A DNA stretch of 64,000 nt, taken from NCBI GenBank assembly GCA_015999985.1, contig JAECRA010000001.1, positions 97,196 through 161,195 on the forward strand, in the 5' to 3' direction. Position numbers and translations under genes: made by a program. The notes beneath the pieces were generated by a model. The model was given only the letters and a program-made list of their open reading frames with translations. It had not been told where the DNA came from and did not search any database. Shown piece by piece: positions 8,428-17,301 of the stretch. The DNA comes from Comamonadaceae bacterium. GTDB lineage: Bacteria; Pseudomonadota; Gammaproteobacteria; Burkholderiales; Burkholderiaceae_C. Position 1 is the stretch's first letter. Each line of letters starts with the position of its first letter.

Positions 8428-11337
8428 ATGCTCTACCACCACAATCCTGAAATCGACCATGGCACGCCTGCCGTGAAGTCCACCGAGTTGGTGACATTGG
8501 AAATCGATGGAGCGGATGTCACCGTTCCCAAGGGCACCTCATTGATGCGTGCCGCCCTGGACGCTGGTGTGCAAGTTCCCAAGCTGTGCGCCACAGACAG
8601 TCTTGAACCCTTTGGTTCCTGCCGCTTGTGCCTGGTGGAGATCGAGGGCCGCCGCGGTTATCCGGCCTCTTGCACCACGCCGGCTGAACCCGGTATGAAG
8701 GTGCGCACGCAAAGCCCCAAATTGCAGCAGTTGCGCAAGGGGGTCATGGAGCTCTACATCTCCGACCATCCGCTCGATTGCCTGACCTGCGCCGCCAACG
8801 GCGACTGCGAACTGCAGGACATGGCGGGTGTGACGGGTCTGCGCGAAGTGCGTTACGGTGTGGGCGAGCAATACGGTGGTAAACACCACCTGAACCTGCA
8901 AAAAGACGAATCCAACCCCTACTTCAGCTTTGACTCGTCCAAGTGCATCGTGTGCAACCGCTGTGTGCGGGCGTGCGAAGAAACACAAGGCACCTTTGCG
9001 CTCACCATTTCTGGTCGAGGCTTTGAAAGCCGCGTCTCTGCCGGCCAGGACCAGTCTTTCATGGAGAGCGATTGCGTCAGCTGTGGCGCCTGCGTGCAGG
9101 CCTGCCCTACAGCTACGCTGCAAGAAAAAAGCGTCATCCAACTGGGTCAGGCTGAACACAGCGTCATCACCACCTGTGCCTACTGCGGCGTGGGTTGCGG
9201 CTTCAAGGCCGAGATGAAGGGCAATGAAGTCGTGCGCATGGTCCCCTGGAAAGACGGAAAGGCCAATGAAGGCCATAGCTGTGTGAAAGGGCGTTTTGCG
9301 TGGGGCTACACCACCCACAAAGACCGTATCACCAAGCCCATGATCCGTGACCAGATCACAGACCCGTGGCGTGAAGTGAGCTGGGACGAGGCGATTTCCT
9401 ATGCCGCCCGAAGGTTCCGCGAGATTCAGGCCAAGCACGGAAAAGACTCCATAGGCGGCATCACCTCCAGCCGCTGCACCAACGAAGAGACCTATCTGGT
9501 CCAGAAACTGGTGCGCGCTGCCTTTGGCACGAACAACGTCGACACCTGCGCGCGCGTGTGCCACTCTCCTACGGGTTATGGCCTGGGGCAGACCTTCGGC
9601 ACATCGGCTGGCACCCAGACCTTCAGCTCTGTGGATGAGGCGGACGTCATCATGGTCATTGGCGCCAACCCCAGTGACGCGCACCCCGTGTTCGCCTCTC
9701 GCATGAAAAAGCGCCTGCGCGGTAAGGGCCATGGCGATGGTGCCAGCCTGATCGTGGTGGATCCTCGCCGCATTGATCTGGTCAGCAGCCCACACGTGCG
9801 CGCCGATCACCATCTGGCCCTGCGGCCAGGCACCAACGTGGCGGTCATCACCGCCCTGGCCCATGTGGTGGTGAACGAAGGTCTGGTCAATGAAGCCTAC
9901 GTGGCCGAGCGCTGTGAAACCCGCAGTTTCGAGCAATGGCGCGAGTTCGTAGGCCGCTCTGAGAATTCACCTGAGGCGCTGGAGGCCGCCACAGGCGTAC
10001 CCGCAGCTGAGGTGCGCGCTGCTGCCCGCTTGTATGCCGCAGGTCCCAACTCCGCCATCTACTATGGTCTTGGCGTGACCGAGCATGCACAAGGCTCCAC
10101 CATGGTGATGGGCATTGCCAACCTCGCTATGGCGTGCGGCATGGTGGGCCGCGAGGGTGTGGGTGTGAACCCCTTGCGTGGCCAGAACAACGTACAAGGC
10201 AGCTGCGACATGGGCAGCTTCCCCCACGAACTGCCCGGCTATCGCCACATCTCCGACACCACCGTCCGTGCGCAGTTCGAAGCGGTCTGGGGTGTGGAGC
10301 TCGATCCTGAGCCAGGCCTTCGAATTCCCAATATGTTCGAAGCGGCCATTGGTGGCACCTTCAAGGGCTTGTACTGCCAGGGCGAGGATATCGCGCAGTC
10401 CGACCCCAATACCCAGCACGTGTCCCAGGCCCTCGGGGCTATGGAGTGCATTGTGGTGCAGGACATCTTCCTCAACGAAACGGCCAAGTTCGCCCACGTG
10501 CTGTTGCCCGGCAGTTCGTTCCTGGAAAAGGACGGTACCTTCACCAATGCAGAGCGGCGCATTTCGCGTGTGCGGCAGGTGATGCCGCCCATGGCCGGGC
10601 TGGCCGATTGGGAAGTCACGGTGCAGCTGTCCAATGCGCTGGGTTATCCCATGCATTACGACCACCCGGAACAGATCATGCAGGAAATTGCGGATCTGAC
10701 GCCCTCGTTCCGTGGCGTGAGCTACGAGGCCATCGAACGCCTGGGCAGCTTGCAGTGGCCCTGCAATGAAAGTACGCCGGCTGCGGGCACGGCCATCATG
10801 CACGAGGGTGGCTTCGTGCGCGGTAAGGGCCGCTTTTTCATCACTCAGTACATCCCCTCTGATGAAAAGGTCACGCGTCGCTTTCCGCTTCTGCTCACCA
10901 CCGGGCGCATTCTTTCGCAATACAACGTCGGTGCTCAGACACGCCGTACGCCCAACAATATGTGGCACGACGAAGACCGCCTGGAGTTGCACCCTGAGGA
11001 CGCCAAAGAGCGCGGCGTTGTCGACGGCGATTGGGTAGGTATTACCAGCCGAGCGGGCCAAACAGTCCTGCGCGCTACGGTCACTGATCGCATGCAGCCC
11101 GGTGTGGTCTACACCACCTTCCACTTTCCTGAGTCAGGTGCCAACGTGATCACCACGGACAGCTCCGACTGGGCCACCAACTGCCCTGAGTACAAGGTCA
11201 CCGCGGTGCAAGTCAACAAAGTGGCGCAGACCTCAGACTGGCAACGCGACTACGCCGCGTTCAACGAACAGCAACTGGACTTGCTGGCCCGTGCTCAGGA
11301 CCCAACGCCTGCCGACGTAGGTGTGCCTGCAAAATGA
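8428..11337 (+). CDS. fdsA: NAD-dependent formate dehydrogenase alpha (catalytic) subunit
   Basis: Catalytic molybdenum subunit, 969 aa. Domains in order: a NuoG-like [2Fe-2S] ferredoxin domain (residues ~20-95, Cys in KLCATDS, GSCRLC, ASC), a His/Cys [4Fe-4S] site (DHPLDCLTCAANGDC), two ferredoxin-type [4Fe-4S] motifs (CIVCNRCVRACEE; CVSCGACVQACPT), then the bis-MGD domain with its own [4Fe-4S] cluster (CAYCGVGC ... CVKG). The molybdenum ligand is Cys378 followed by His379 (ARVCHSPT), so this is a cysteine, not selenocysteine, enzyme. Start ATG 8428 has AGGAG upstream. It overlaps fdhD at 11334-11337 (ATGA). Confidence 0.95.
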   Translation: MLYHHNPEIDHGTPAVKSTELVTLEIDGADVTVPKGTSLMRAALDAGVQVPKLCATDSLEPFGSCRLCLVEIEGRRGYPASCTTPAEPGMKVRTQSPKLQQLRKGVMELYISDHPLDCLTCAANGDCELQDMAGVTGLREVRYGVGEQYGGKHHLNLQKDESNPYFSFDSSKCIVCNRCVRACEETQGTFALTISGRGFESRVSAGQDQSFMESDCVSCGACVQACPTATLQEKSVIQLGQAEHSVITTCAYCGVGCGFKAEMKGNEVVRMVPWKDGKANEGHSCVKGRFAWGYTTHKDRITKPMIRDQITDPWREVSWDEAISYAARRFREIQAKHGKDSIGGITSSRCTNEETYLVQKLVRAAFGTNNVDTCARVCHSPTGYGLGQTFGTSAGTQTFSSVDEADVIMVIGANPSDAHPVFASRMKKRLRGKGHGDGASLIVVDPRRIDLVSSPHVRADHHLALRPGTNVAVITALAHVVVNEGLVNEAYVAERCETRSFEQWREFVGRSENSPEALEAATGVPAAEVRAAARLYAAGPNSAIYYGLGVTEHAQGSTMVMGIANLAMACGMVGREGVGVNPLRGQNNVQGSCDMGSFPHELPGYRHISDTTVRAQFEAVWGVELDPEPGLRIPNMFEAAIGGTFKGLYCQGEDIAQSDPNTQHVSQALGAMECIVVQDIFLNETAKFAHVLLPGSSFLEKDGTFTNAERRISRVRQVMPPMAGLADWEVTVQLSNALGYPMHYDHPEQIMQEIADLTPSFRGVSYEAIERLGSLQWPCNESTPAAGTAIMHEGGFVRGKGRFFITQYIPSDEKVTRRFPLLLTTGRILSQYNVGAQTRRTPNNMWHDEDRLELHPEDAKERGVVDGDWVGITSRAGQTVLRATVTDRMQPGVVYTTFHFPESGANVITTDSSDWATNCPEYKVTAVQVNKVAQTSDWQRDYAAFNEQQLDLLARAQDPTPADVGVPAK

Positions 11338-12152
11338 TTCCCCCCGCCGGCGTGCGGGCCGCCCATGTGCAGGTTCATGGCGGCCCCAGCGCACGTACGC
11401 AGTCTGACTGGGTGGCTGAGGAGGTGCCGGTCGCGCTGGTCTTCAACGGCATTTCTCACGCCGTGATGATGGCCAGCCCTTCCGACCTGCACGATTTCGC
11501 GCTCGGCTTTGGCATCACTGAAGGGCTGCTGAACCATCCCGACGAGCTCTACGGCGTAGAAGTCTCGGAGTCCGCAGAAGGCCTTTCGGTGCATTTGTCT
11601 GTGGCGTCTGCCTGTGAGTGGCGCCTGAAAGAGCGCAGGCGCACCTTGGCTGGCCGCACCGGTTGCGGCCTGTGCGGTACAGACAGCCTGGCCGAAGTGC
11701 GCCGCACCCTGCCGTCCTGCCCGGAGCTCAGCTTCCACGCCTCAGCGTTTGGGTGTGCCCTGCAAGCGCTGGCTGCCGATCAGGCCATTCAGCACCTGAC
11801 GGGTGCTACGCATGCAGCGGCCTGGTGCGCGCCCAGTGGAGAAACCTTGATCGTGCGCGAGGACGTGGGTCGGCACAACGCGCTGGACAAGGTGGCCGGT
11901 GCCTTGCTCCGCAGCCCGTGGGCGGGGACGTCAGGCTTTGTCTGCATCACCAGCCGTGCCAGCTTCGAGATGGTGCAGAAGGCCGCCATGATGGGCGCTG
12001 GCGCCTTGGCGGCTGTTTCTGCCCCCACCGCCATGGCCATTGACACCGCACAGGCCTGTGGTCTGCCCCTGGCCGGATTCCTGCGGGGCGAGAATTTTGT
12101 AGCCTATACCTTCCCGGAACGACTCGGCCTGGCCGAGGCGACGACCAACTGA
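11334..12152 (+). CDS. fdhD: formate dehydrogenase accessory sulfurtransferase FdhD (FdsC)
   Basis: Cytoplasmic chaperone of 272 aa that transfers sulfur (from IscS in E. coli) to the bis-MGD cofactor of formate dehydrogenase and is required for activity; called FdsC in fds operons. The essential Cys-x-x-Cys loop is visible as GRTGCGLCG near residue 108. Other FdhD landmarks are FNGISHAVMMASPSDLHDFA near the N-terminus, VREDVGRHNALDKVAGALL around 175 and CITSRASFEMVQKAAMMG near 205. Start ATG overlaps the fdsA stop, so it is translationally coupled with its client enzyme. Confidence 0.94.
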   Translation: MIPPAGVRAAHVQVHGGPSARTQSDWVAEEVPVALVFNGISHAVMMASPSDLHDFALGFGITEGLLNHPDELYGVEVSESAEGLSVHLSVASACEWRLKERRRTLAGRTGCGLCGTDSLAEVRRTLPSCPELSFHASAFGCALQALAADQAIQHLTGATHAAAWCAPSGETLIVREDVGRHNALDKVAGALLRSPWAGTSGFVCITSRASFEMVQKAAMMGAGALAAVSAPTAMAIDTAQACGLPLAGFLRGENFVAYTFPERLGLAEATTN

Positions 12153-12155
12153 TCC

Positions 12156-12374
12156 ATGGACACTGAAAACCTAGCCAACATGGCCAACCGTATTGGCCAA
12201 TTCTTCGAGTCCCTGCCCGATCGCGAGGAGGCACTCGACAACATCGTCACCCACATCCGCCTGTACTGGGAACCGCGCATGCGCCGCGCCATTCTCGAAT
12301 ACGCCCAGCAGGAAAGCACCAGCCTTTCCCCCATCGTGGCAGATGCCTTGCGCGCACACGGCCACCGCCTGTAG
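12156..12374 (+). CDS. fdsD: formate dehydrogenase delta subunit
   Basis: Small protein of 72 aa matching FdsD, the last gene of fds operons: short N-terminus, the helix MANRIGQFFESLPDREEAL and the WEPRMRRAILEY motif near residue 39. FdsD is needed for full formate dehydrogenase activity and probably helps cofactor insertion together with FdsC; it is not part of the core FdsABG complex. It starts 3 bp after the fdhD stop, closing the operon. The following 439 bp hold repeats but no gene. Confidence 0.92.
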   Translation: MDTENLANMANRIGQFFESLPDREEALDNIVTHIRLYWEPRMRRAILEYAQQESTSLSPIVADALRAHGHRL

Positions 12375-12402
12375 CACGCGCTTCTTCCTGCGCAGCTTTG
12401 CC

Positions 12403-12679
12403 GATGCGCCTCCTCCCAAAGAGGCTGTCCCCCCTGTGAGCGCCAAGCTCCAGCTTGGCTCTTCAGCGGTCCTGGCACACCAACGCCAATCAGGATCTTG
12501 GCGGTCCCAGCAAAAACCAAGACCCTGCAGCCTGTCTTCCTGAGCGAAGAGTTCCACCCTTGATGCGCGTCTTTCCCAAAGAGGCTGTCCCCCTGGGACC
12601 GCCGAGCTCCTGCTCGGCACTGCAGCGCTCGCAACCCCCCAACGCCAAGCCAAACCCGGCGTTCCCAGAGCCGCAAAAC
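12403..12679. repeat. two diverged copies of a ~118-bp hairpin-rich repeat
   Basis: Copy A spans about 12403-12520 and copy B about 12562-12679, offset 159 bp. Both begin GATGCGC, share the block CCCAAAGAGGCTGTCCCCC, then hold two hairpins and end near GCAAAA. Hairpin 1 is GCCAAGCT/AGCTTGGC in A (12442-12459) and GCCGAGC/GCTCGGC in B (12601-12618): an A-T pair in A has become a G-C pair in B. Hairpin 2 is CGCCAA/TTGGCG in A and AACGCC/GGCGTT in B. The compensatory change suggests the RNA or DNA fold matters. No ORF explains it. The surrounding 12375-12813 has no other recognisable feature. Confidence 0.7.
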
Positions 12680-12813
12680 TTCACCCCCGGTAGAGCAAAT
12701 TTCATAAAGGCCAACCTCAATCCTGGTTGATCCAGTTCATATCCAGGTTTTGACTCGGGTGTTATGGTGTGTCTTCAGCATAGACGCTTCAACCCCCTTC
12801 AGGAGAACCCGAC

Positions 12814-13203
12814 ATGACCCAGAACACCCCTCTGACCGCCGCCCAACTGAAAGAGTTGAAAGATCAATTGCTGGCTCGTCGCGGCGAGCTCGATGGGCAG
12901 ATGGCGCAGAACCTGGTTAATCTGGCACCTGTTGAAAATACCGCAGGCAGCGTGTCACAGGACGACAGCGCGCGGCTGGCCAATCAAACGCGGGAGGTGG
13001 ATCAAGCCTTGACCTCGCTTGATGAGCAGGAATTGGCCCGTATCAATCGCGCGCTGGAAGCCATGGAAGAGGGCAGCTATGGCCAATGCGATGAATGCGG
13101 CTGCGCTATCCCCTACGAGCGATTGAAGATCGAGCCCATGACCCAGCACTGCGTGGCTTGCAAGTCGCAGATAGAGCAAAAGCAAGGCATCGCTCGCGCC
13201 TGA
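12814..13203 (+). CDS. DksA/TraR family zinc-finger regulator
   Basis: Protein of 129 aa with an N-terminal helical hairpin (residues ~8-75) and a C-terminal C4 zinc finger CDECG ... CVACK (residues ~91-115) followed by a helix, the arrangement of DksA/TraR proteins, which bind RNA polymerase through the secondary channel. It is shorter than typical housekeeping DksA (~150 aa), and the coiled-coil tip is unlike the canonical DxxDxA motif, so it is more likely a paralogue than the main ppGpp partner. SD AGGAG sits before ATG 12814. It is monocistronic with a terminator immediately downstream. Confidence 0.87.
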   Translation: MTQNTPLTAAQLKELKDQLLARRGELDGQMAQNLVNLAPVENTAGSVSQDDSARLANQTREVDQALTSLDEQELARINRALEAMEEGSYGQCDECGCAIPYERLKIEPMTQHCVACKSQIEQKQGIARA

Positions 13204-13225
13204 TACCAACTTGCTGTCAAGGAAT

Positions 13226-13248
13226 CCGTTCGGGCTCGAACGGTTTTA
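13226..13248 (+). terminator. rho-independent terminator of the DksA-like gene
   Basis: Stem CCGTTCG (13226-13232) / CGAACGG (13237-13243), loop of four, then TTTTA, 22 bp after the stop codon. Confidence 0.75.
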
Positions 13249-13367
13249 GTTGATTCAAAAGCCGCTTTCCGCCTGACGAAAGCCATAAAACCTCAGTACA
13301 GGCCAAGCTCAGCCCGAACGTTGGTGACCGATCACACGCAGTCCGGTCTGGCATGTCGCCTCCACAT

Positions 13368-13398
13368 AAAAAAACGGCGCCCTCAAGCGCCGTTTTCT
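13368..13398 (-). terminator. strong rho-independent terminator of glcB
   Basis: Perfect 10-bp stem AAAACGGCGC (13371-13380) / GCGCCGTTTT (13387-13396) with a 6-nt loop. Read on the minus strand it is followed by seven T residues, just beyond the glcB stop. The flanking A/T tracts could also make it work on plus-strand transcripts. Confidence 0.88.
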
Positions 13399-13405
13399 AT
13401 CTGCC

Positions 13406-15628
13406 TCAAGCCTTGCCGCTTTTGACCTTCTGCCGCCAGGCGTGCAGCAGCGGCTCTGTATAACCGCTAGGTTGTTCCACACCTTTGAACACCAAGTCGC
13501 AAGCCGCCTTGAAAGCCGCTGATTTCTTGAAGTTGCCATCCATGGGCCGGTAAAGGCGGTCGCCAGCGTTCTGCTTGTCCACGAGGGCAGCCATGCGTTC
13601 CATGGTGGCTTTCACCTGGGTCTTGGTCACGACACCATGCAGCAGCCAGTTGGCCATGTGCTGGCTGGAAATGCGCAGCGTCGCGCGGTCTTCCATCAAG
13701 CCGATGTTGTGAATGTCCGGCACCTTGGAGCAGCCCACGCCCTGGTCCACCCAGCGCACCACATAACCCAGGATCCCCTGTGCGTTGTTGTCCAGCTCCT
13801 GCTGGCGTTCTTCAGGTGTCCACTTGGCCTCAGGCGCCACCGGAATGGTCAGCAGGCCGGTCAGCAACTCGTCGCGCAGCGCTTTCGTGTCGGCCTGTGC
13901 CAGCTCGTTTTCAAGCTGCTTTTGCACATCACTCACCAGCACCTGGTGGTAGTGCATGGAGTGCAGCGCGGCGCCGGTAGGGTTGGGCACCCAGGCGGTA
14001 TTGGCGCCTGCCTTGGGGTGGCCGATCTTCTGCTTCATCATCTCTGACATCAGATCGGGTGCAGCCCACATGCCTTTGCCGATCTGAGCCTTGCCGCGCA
14101 AGCCGCAGGCTAGGCCCACCAGCACGTTGTTGCGCTCATAGGCCTGAATCCAGGCGCTGGTCTTCATGTCCCCTTTGCGGTAGACCGGTCCCGCTTGCAT
14201 GCAGCTGTGCATTTCGTCGCCGGTGCGGTCCAAAAAGCCCGTGTTGATGAACGCTACGCGCGCCTTGGCAGCTTCAATGCAGGCCTTCAGGTTGACGCTG
14301 GTGCGGCGCTCTTCGTCCATGATGCCCAGCTTGACGGTATTCGCACGCAGGCCCAGCACTTTTTCCACACGGCCAAACAGCTCGCTGGCAAAGCCCACTT
14401 CCGCAGGGCCGTGCATTTTGGGCTTCACGATATAGACACTGCCGGTGCGGGAGTTGCGGATACCGTTGGCGCCCTTGCCTTGCAGGTCGTGCATGGCAAT
14501 CGCCGTGGTCACGGCGGCGTCCATGATGCCTTCAGGAATCTCCTTCCATTGGCCCGCAGAGTCCTTCCACTGGATGGCCGGGTTGGTCATCAGGTGGCCC
14601 ACGTTGCGCACGAACATCAGCGAACGGCCATGCAGCGTGACTTCGCCTTTGCCGTTGGCTGCCGTGTAGACGCGGTCTGGATTCAGGCCCCGCGTGAGGG
14701 TTTGGCTGCCTTTCTTGAAGGACTCGGTCAGCGTGCCGTTCAAGATGCCCAGCCAATTGCGGTAGCCCAGCACCTTGTCCTGCGCATCGACTGCAGCCAC
14801 GGAATCTTCAAGGTCGAGAATGGTCGAGACAGCCGCTTCGACCACCAGGTCGCTCAGGCCGGCCGGATCGTTCTTGCCGATGGCTGATTTGTGATCAATG
14901 CGAATATCCAGGTGCAAGCCGTTGTGCACCAGCAAGATGGAAGCAGGCGCCTTGGCCTCGCCCTGATAGCCCAGGAACTGACTGTTGTCAGCCAGTTTGC
15001 TGCTTTTGCCGCCCTTGAGCTTCACAACCAGTTCGCCGTCTTTCACGACATAGCCGGTGGAATCAATGTGTGAGCCTCTTTTCAGCGGCGCAGTGCGGTC
15101 CAGCACGTGGCGCGCCCATTCAATCACCTTGGCGCCCCGCCGTGCGTTGTATTTGACACCTTTCTCAAGGCCCTTGGTCTGCGCGATCACGTCGGTGCCG
15201 TACAGCGCGTCGTACAGACTGCTCCAGCGTGCGTTGGCAGCGTTGAGCGCGTAGCGGGCATTGAGAATGGGCACCACCAGTTGGGGGCCGGCTTGCACCG
15301 CCAGTTCGTCATCCACGTTGCTGGTAGTGATCTGCACCTTGCCAGGCTCTGGCACCAGATAGCCAATGCCTTGCAGGAAAGAGCGGTAGGCAAGCATGTC
15401 CTTGATGGGGCCTGGATTGGCGCTGTGCCAGGTATCCAGTTCCTTTTGCAGCCGGTCTCGCTCGGCCAGCAGGGCGGCATTCTTGGGCGCCAGGTCGGTC
15501 ACCAGCGCAGAAAAACCTTGCCAGAAATCGCCCTGAGAGACACCTACCCCAGGCAGTACCTCTTGATTGACGAAGTCATAAAGCTCGGTAGCAACTTGCA
15601 GGTCGTGGATCTTGGTGCGTGAAGTCAT
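13406..15628 (-). CDS. glcB: malate synthase G
   Basis: Cytoplasmic enzyme of 740 aa that condenses glyoxylate with acetyl-CoA to malate, linking glycolate/glyoxylate use and growth on C2 units to the TCA cycle. The length and sequence match the monomeric G isoform (AceB-type A isoforms are ~540 aa): [15 protein letters not shown] near the N-terminus, the TIM-barrel segment [33 protein letters not shown], the SMHYHQV region and [20 protein letters not shown] near the C-terminal catalytic Asp. ATG at 15626-15628. It is divergent from a LysR-type gene, with 150 AT-rich bp between them, and a strong terminator follows. Confidence 0.96.
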   Translation of the reverse strand: MTSRTKIHDLQVATELYDFVNQEVLPGVGVSQGDFWQGFSALVTDLAPKNAALLAERDRLQKELDTWHSANPGPIKDMLAYRSFLQGIGYLVPEPGKVQITTSNVDDELAVQAGPQLVVPILNARYALNAANARWSSLYDALYGTDVIAQTKGLEKGVKYNARRGAKVIEWARHVLDRTAPLKRGSHIDSTGYVVKDGELVVKLKGGKSSKLADNSQFLGYQGEAKAPASILLVHNGLHLDIRIDHKSAIGKNDPAGLSDLVVEAAVSTILDLEDSVAAVDAQDKVLGYRNWLGILNGTLTESFKKGSQTLTRGLNPDRVYTAANGKGEVTLHGRSLMFVRNVGHLMTNPAIQWKDSAGQWKEIPEGIMDAAVTTAIAMHDLQGKGANGIRNSRTGSVYIVKPKMHGPAEVGFASELFGRVEKVLGLRANTVKLGIMDEERRTSVNLKACIEAAKARVAFINTGFLDRTGDEMHSCMQAGPVYRKGDMKTSAWIQAYERNNVLVGLACGLRGKAQIGKGMWAAPDLMSEMMKQKIGHPKAGANTAWVPNPTGAALHSMHYHQVLVSDVQKQLENELAQADTKALRDELLTGLLTIPVAPEAKWTPEERQQELDNNAQGILGYVVRWVDQGVGCSKVPDIHNIGLMEDRATLRISSQHMANWLLHGVVTKTQVKATMERMAALVDKQNAGDRLYRPMDGNFKKSAAFKAACDLVFKGVEQPSGYTEPLLHAWRQKVKSGKA

Positions 15629-15652
15629 GCTGAATCAATCAATAGGTGAAGA

Positions 15653-15669
15653 AGAGTTGAAGCAACTCT
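15653..15669. promoter_or_regulatory. inverted repeat in the glcB leader
   Basis: Perfect 7-bp arms AGAGTTG / CAACTCT with a 3-bp spacer, 25 bp upstream of the glcB ATG and on the glcB side of the AT-rich glcB-LysR intergenic region. It could be an RNA hairpin in the glcB leader or a protein-binding site; the sequence alone does not decide. Confidence 0.35.
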
Positions 15670-15778
15670 CTAGAGGATCCTAAATATATTCGATTTGTTT
15701 TCAGCACAAAAGACCTATAAAAATAGAAAAACCTTTAACTAAAACGCAAAGATAAACAAAGGTCTGCATAATTTCCCC

Positions 15779-16699
15779 ATGGACAAGCTCAAGGCTTTTG
15801 AAACCTTCGTCTCGGCGGCTACGCGCGGGAGCCTCAGCGCTGCGGCGCGGGCCGAAGGCGTGGCGCCAGCCGTCATCAGCAGGCGGCTGGACGCGCTGGA
15901 GGAACATCTGGGCGTGAAGCTGCTGGTGCGCACCACCCGGCGGATCGCGCTCACCCATGAAGGCGCGGCCTTCCTGGACGATTGCCAGCGCATCGTGGCC
16001 GAAGTCGCTGGGGCAGAAGCCAGCGTGTCCGCCGGCGGGCTTCAAGCCAGTGGGCATTTGCGCATCACCGCGCCCGCGGGATTTGGGAGACGGCACGTGG
16101 CGCCCCTGGTGCCGGAGTTCTACGCCCAGCACCCGCGCCTGCGCATATCCCTGAATCTTTCTGACCGCGTGATCGACCTGGCGGGCGAAGGCTACGACTG
16201 CGCAGTGCGCGTGGGCGACCTGCCGGATTCCTCGCTCATCAGTGTGCGGCTGGCTGACAACCGCCGTGTATGCGTAGCGACACCGGACTACCTCTTGCGC
16301 CATGGCACGCCCCTGCACCCCAGAGAACTGGCTCAGCACCATTGCCTGGTGCTTTCCAGCGATGCGTCCCAGACCCGCGGGTGGGCCTTCAGCGATCAGG
16401 GCGTAGTCACGCACCTGCGCCCAGATGGCCCGCTGGACTGCTCAGACGGCCAGGTCTTGCATGACTGGTGCCTGGCAGGCCACGGTATTGCCTGGCGCAG
16501 CATCTGGGAAGTCGAGCAGGACATTGCCAGTGGGCGGCTGCAGCCTGTGCTGGAGGCCTTTGCCGCTCTGCCCAATGGCATCTACGCCATCTTGCCGCAC
16601 CCTACCAAGCACTTGCCATTGCGTGTGCGGCTTTGGGTAGACTTCCTGAAAGTACGGTACGGCGACCCCACCTTCTGGGCCGGCCGATCTCCTGCCTGA
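15779..16699 (+). CDS. LysR-type transcriptional regulator
   Basis: LysR family DNA-binding regulator of 306 aa: N-terminal winged HTH (residues 1-60, LSAAARAEGVAPAVISRRLD) and a periplasmic-binding-protein-like effector domain (residues ~90-295). It is transcribed divergently from glcB, and LysR proteins usually control the divergent gene and themselves, so regulation of malate synthase G is likely but inferred. The HTH and effector domain resemble the large CrgA/DmlR-like subgroup. A CATAAT hexamer at 15767-15772 lies so close to the ATG that the transcript leader would be very short. Effector unknown. Confidence 0.9.
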   Translation: MDKLKAFETFVSAATRGSLSAAARAEGVAPAVISRRLDALEEHLGVKLLVRTTRRIALTHEGAAFLDDCQRIVAEVAGAEASVSAGGLQASGHLRITAPAGFGRRHVAPLVPEFYAQHPRLRISLNLSDRVIDLAGEGYDCAVRVGDLPDSSLISVRLADNRRVCVATPDYLLRHGTPLHPRELAQHHCLVLSSDASQTRGWAFSDQGVVTHLRPDGPLDCSDGQVLHDWCLAGHGIAWRSIWEVEQDIASGRLQPVLEAFAALPNGIYAILPHPTKHLPLRVRLWVDFLKVRYGDPTFWAGRSPA

Positions 16700-16753
16700 G
16701 CCAGGCTGCGGCACAAGGGGCTTGTCCGTTTCAACTTTTCTACCTTAATTTCA

Positions 16754-17203
16754 ATGACCGAGGCTTGGCTTGCTTTCTTCCATATCAGCGCCTTTCTGGG
16801 CTGGATCGTCTTCGCCTCCAGCCAGGCGGCGCTCTGCCGTGTGGAATGGGTCAATGCGGCAGTGGTGCAAAGGTTGGCTCGTCTGGACAAGATTTTGTGG
16901 GTTGCCACCGCCGCAGTGTTTTGCTCAGGGCTGGCAAGAATTTTCTGGGGTGCGAAGGGCGCGGCCTGGTACTGGGGCAACCCTCTTCTCCATCTGAAGC
17001 TCACGCTGTTGGTGGTGGTGGTCGTGCTCATGATCGGTTCCACCAGACGCTTTGCACGTTGGCAGCAAGCCTTGGCTTCATCAGGGCAGCTACCACCCGC
17101 GATTGAGCTCAGTGGCGTCCGGCGCTTGATCATGATTGAAACGCACCTCGTGGCGCTGATACCGCTGGCCGCCGTTTTTATGGCGCGTGGTTTTGGCACT
17201 TGA
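16754..17203 (+). CDS. DUF2214-like integral membrane protein
   Basis: Protein of 149 aa with four predicted membrane segments (about residues 5-25, 48-68, 80-100 and 125-145). The pattern LDKILWVATAAVFCSGLARIFWGAKGAAWYWGNPLLHLKL matches DUF2214 proteins, small bacterial membrane proteins of unknown function, distantly like CopD/cytochrome b561-type four-helix proteins. ATG at 16754 has no obvious strong SD. It follows the LysR gene by 54 bp on the same strand but a functional link is not evident. Confidence 0.75.
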   Translation: MTEAWLAFFHISAFLGWIVFASSQAALCRVEWVNAAVVQRLARLDKILWVATAAVFCSGLARIFWGAKGAAWYWGNPLLHLKLTLLVVVVVLMIGSTRRFARWQQALASSGQLPPAIELSGVRRLIMIETHLVALIPLAAVFMARGFGT

Positions 17204-17301
17204 ATCGTTCAGTCGTTCTCAGCCCAGAGCGTTCGCCTTCGCCGCTCACCTCCGGGCTTGGCACAATCTGTCATTGACGTGAATAAGTGTAGAGTTTCTC
17301 G

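Noticed and set aside
6695..8497. 600-codon minus-strand ORF opposite fdsB
   Set aside because: It is the antisense shadow of a clearly real gene with intact Fe-S and flavin motifs; its product is low-complexity His/Gly/Arg-rich.
9541..9579. Possible selenocysteine at the FdsA active site
   Set aside because: The codon is tgc (Cys378); there is no in-frame TGA.
8539..11124. Long minus-strand ORFs (465 and 385 codons) opposite fdsA
   Set aside because: Antisense shadows in GC-rich coding DNA; no family resemblance.
15668..15680. CTCTAGAGGATCC resembling a cloning polylinker
   Set aside because: Only the XbaI-BamHI core matches; flanks on both sides are native-looking AT-rich promoter sequence, so chance is more likely than vector contamination.
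17258..17274. TTGGCAC as a sigma-54 -24 box near rpoN-dependent genes
   Set aside because: The matching TTGC -12 element at the required distance is absent.
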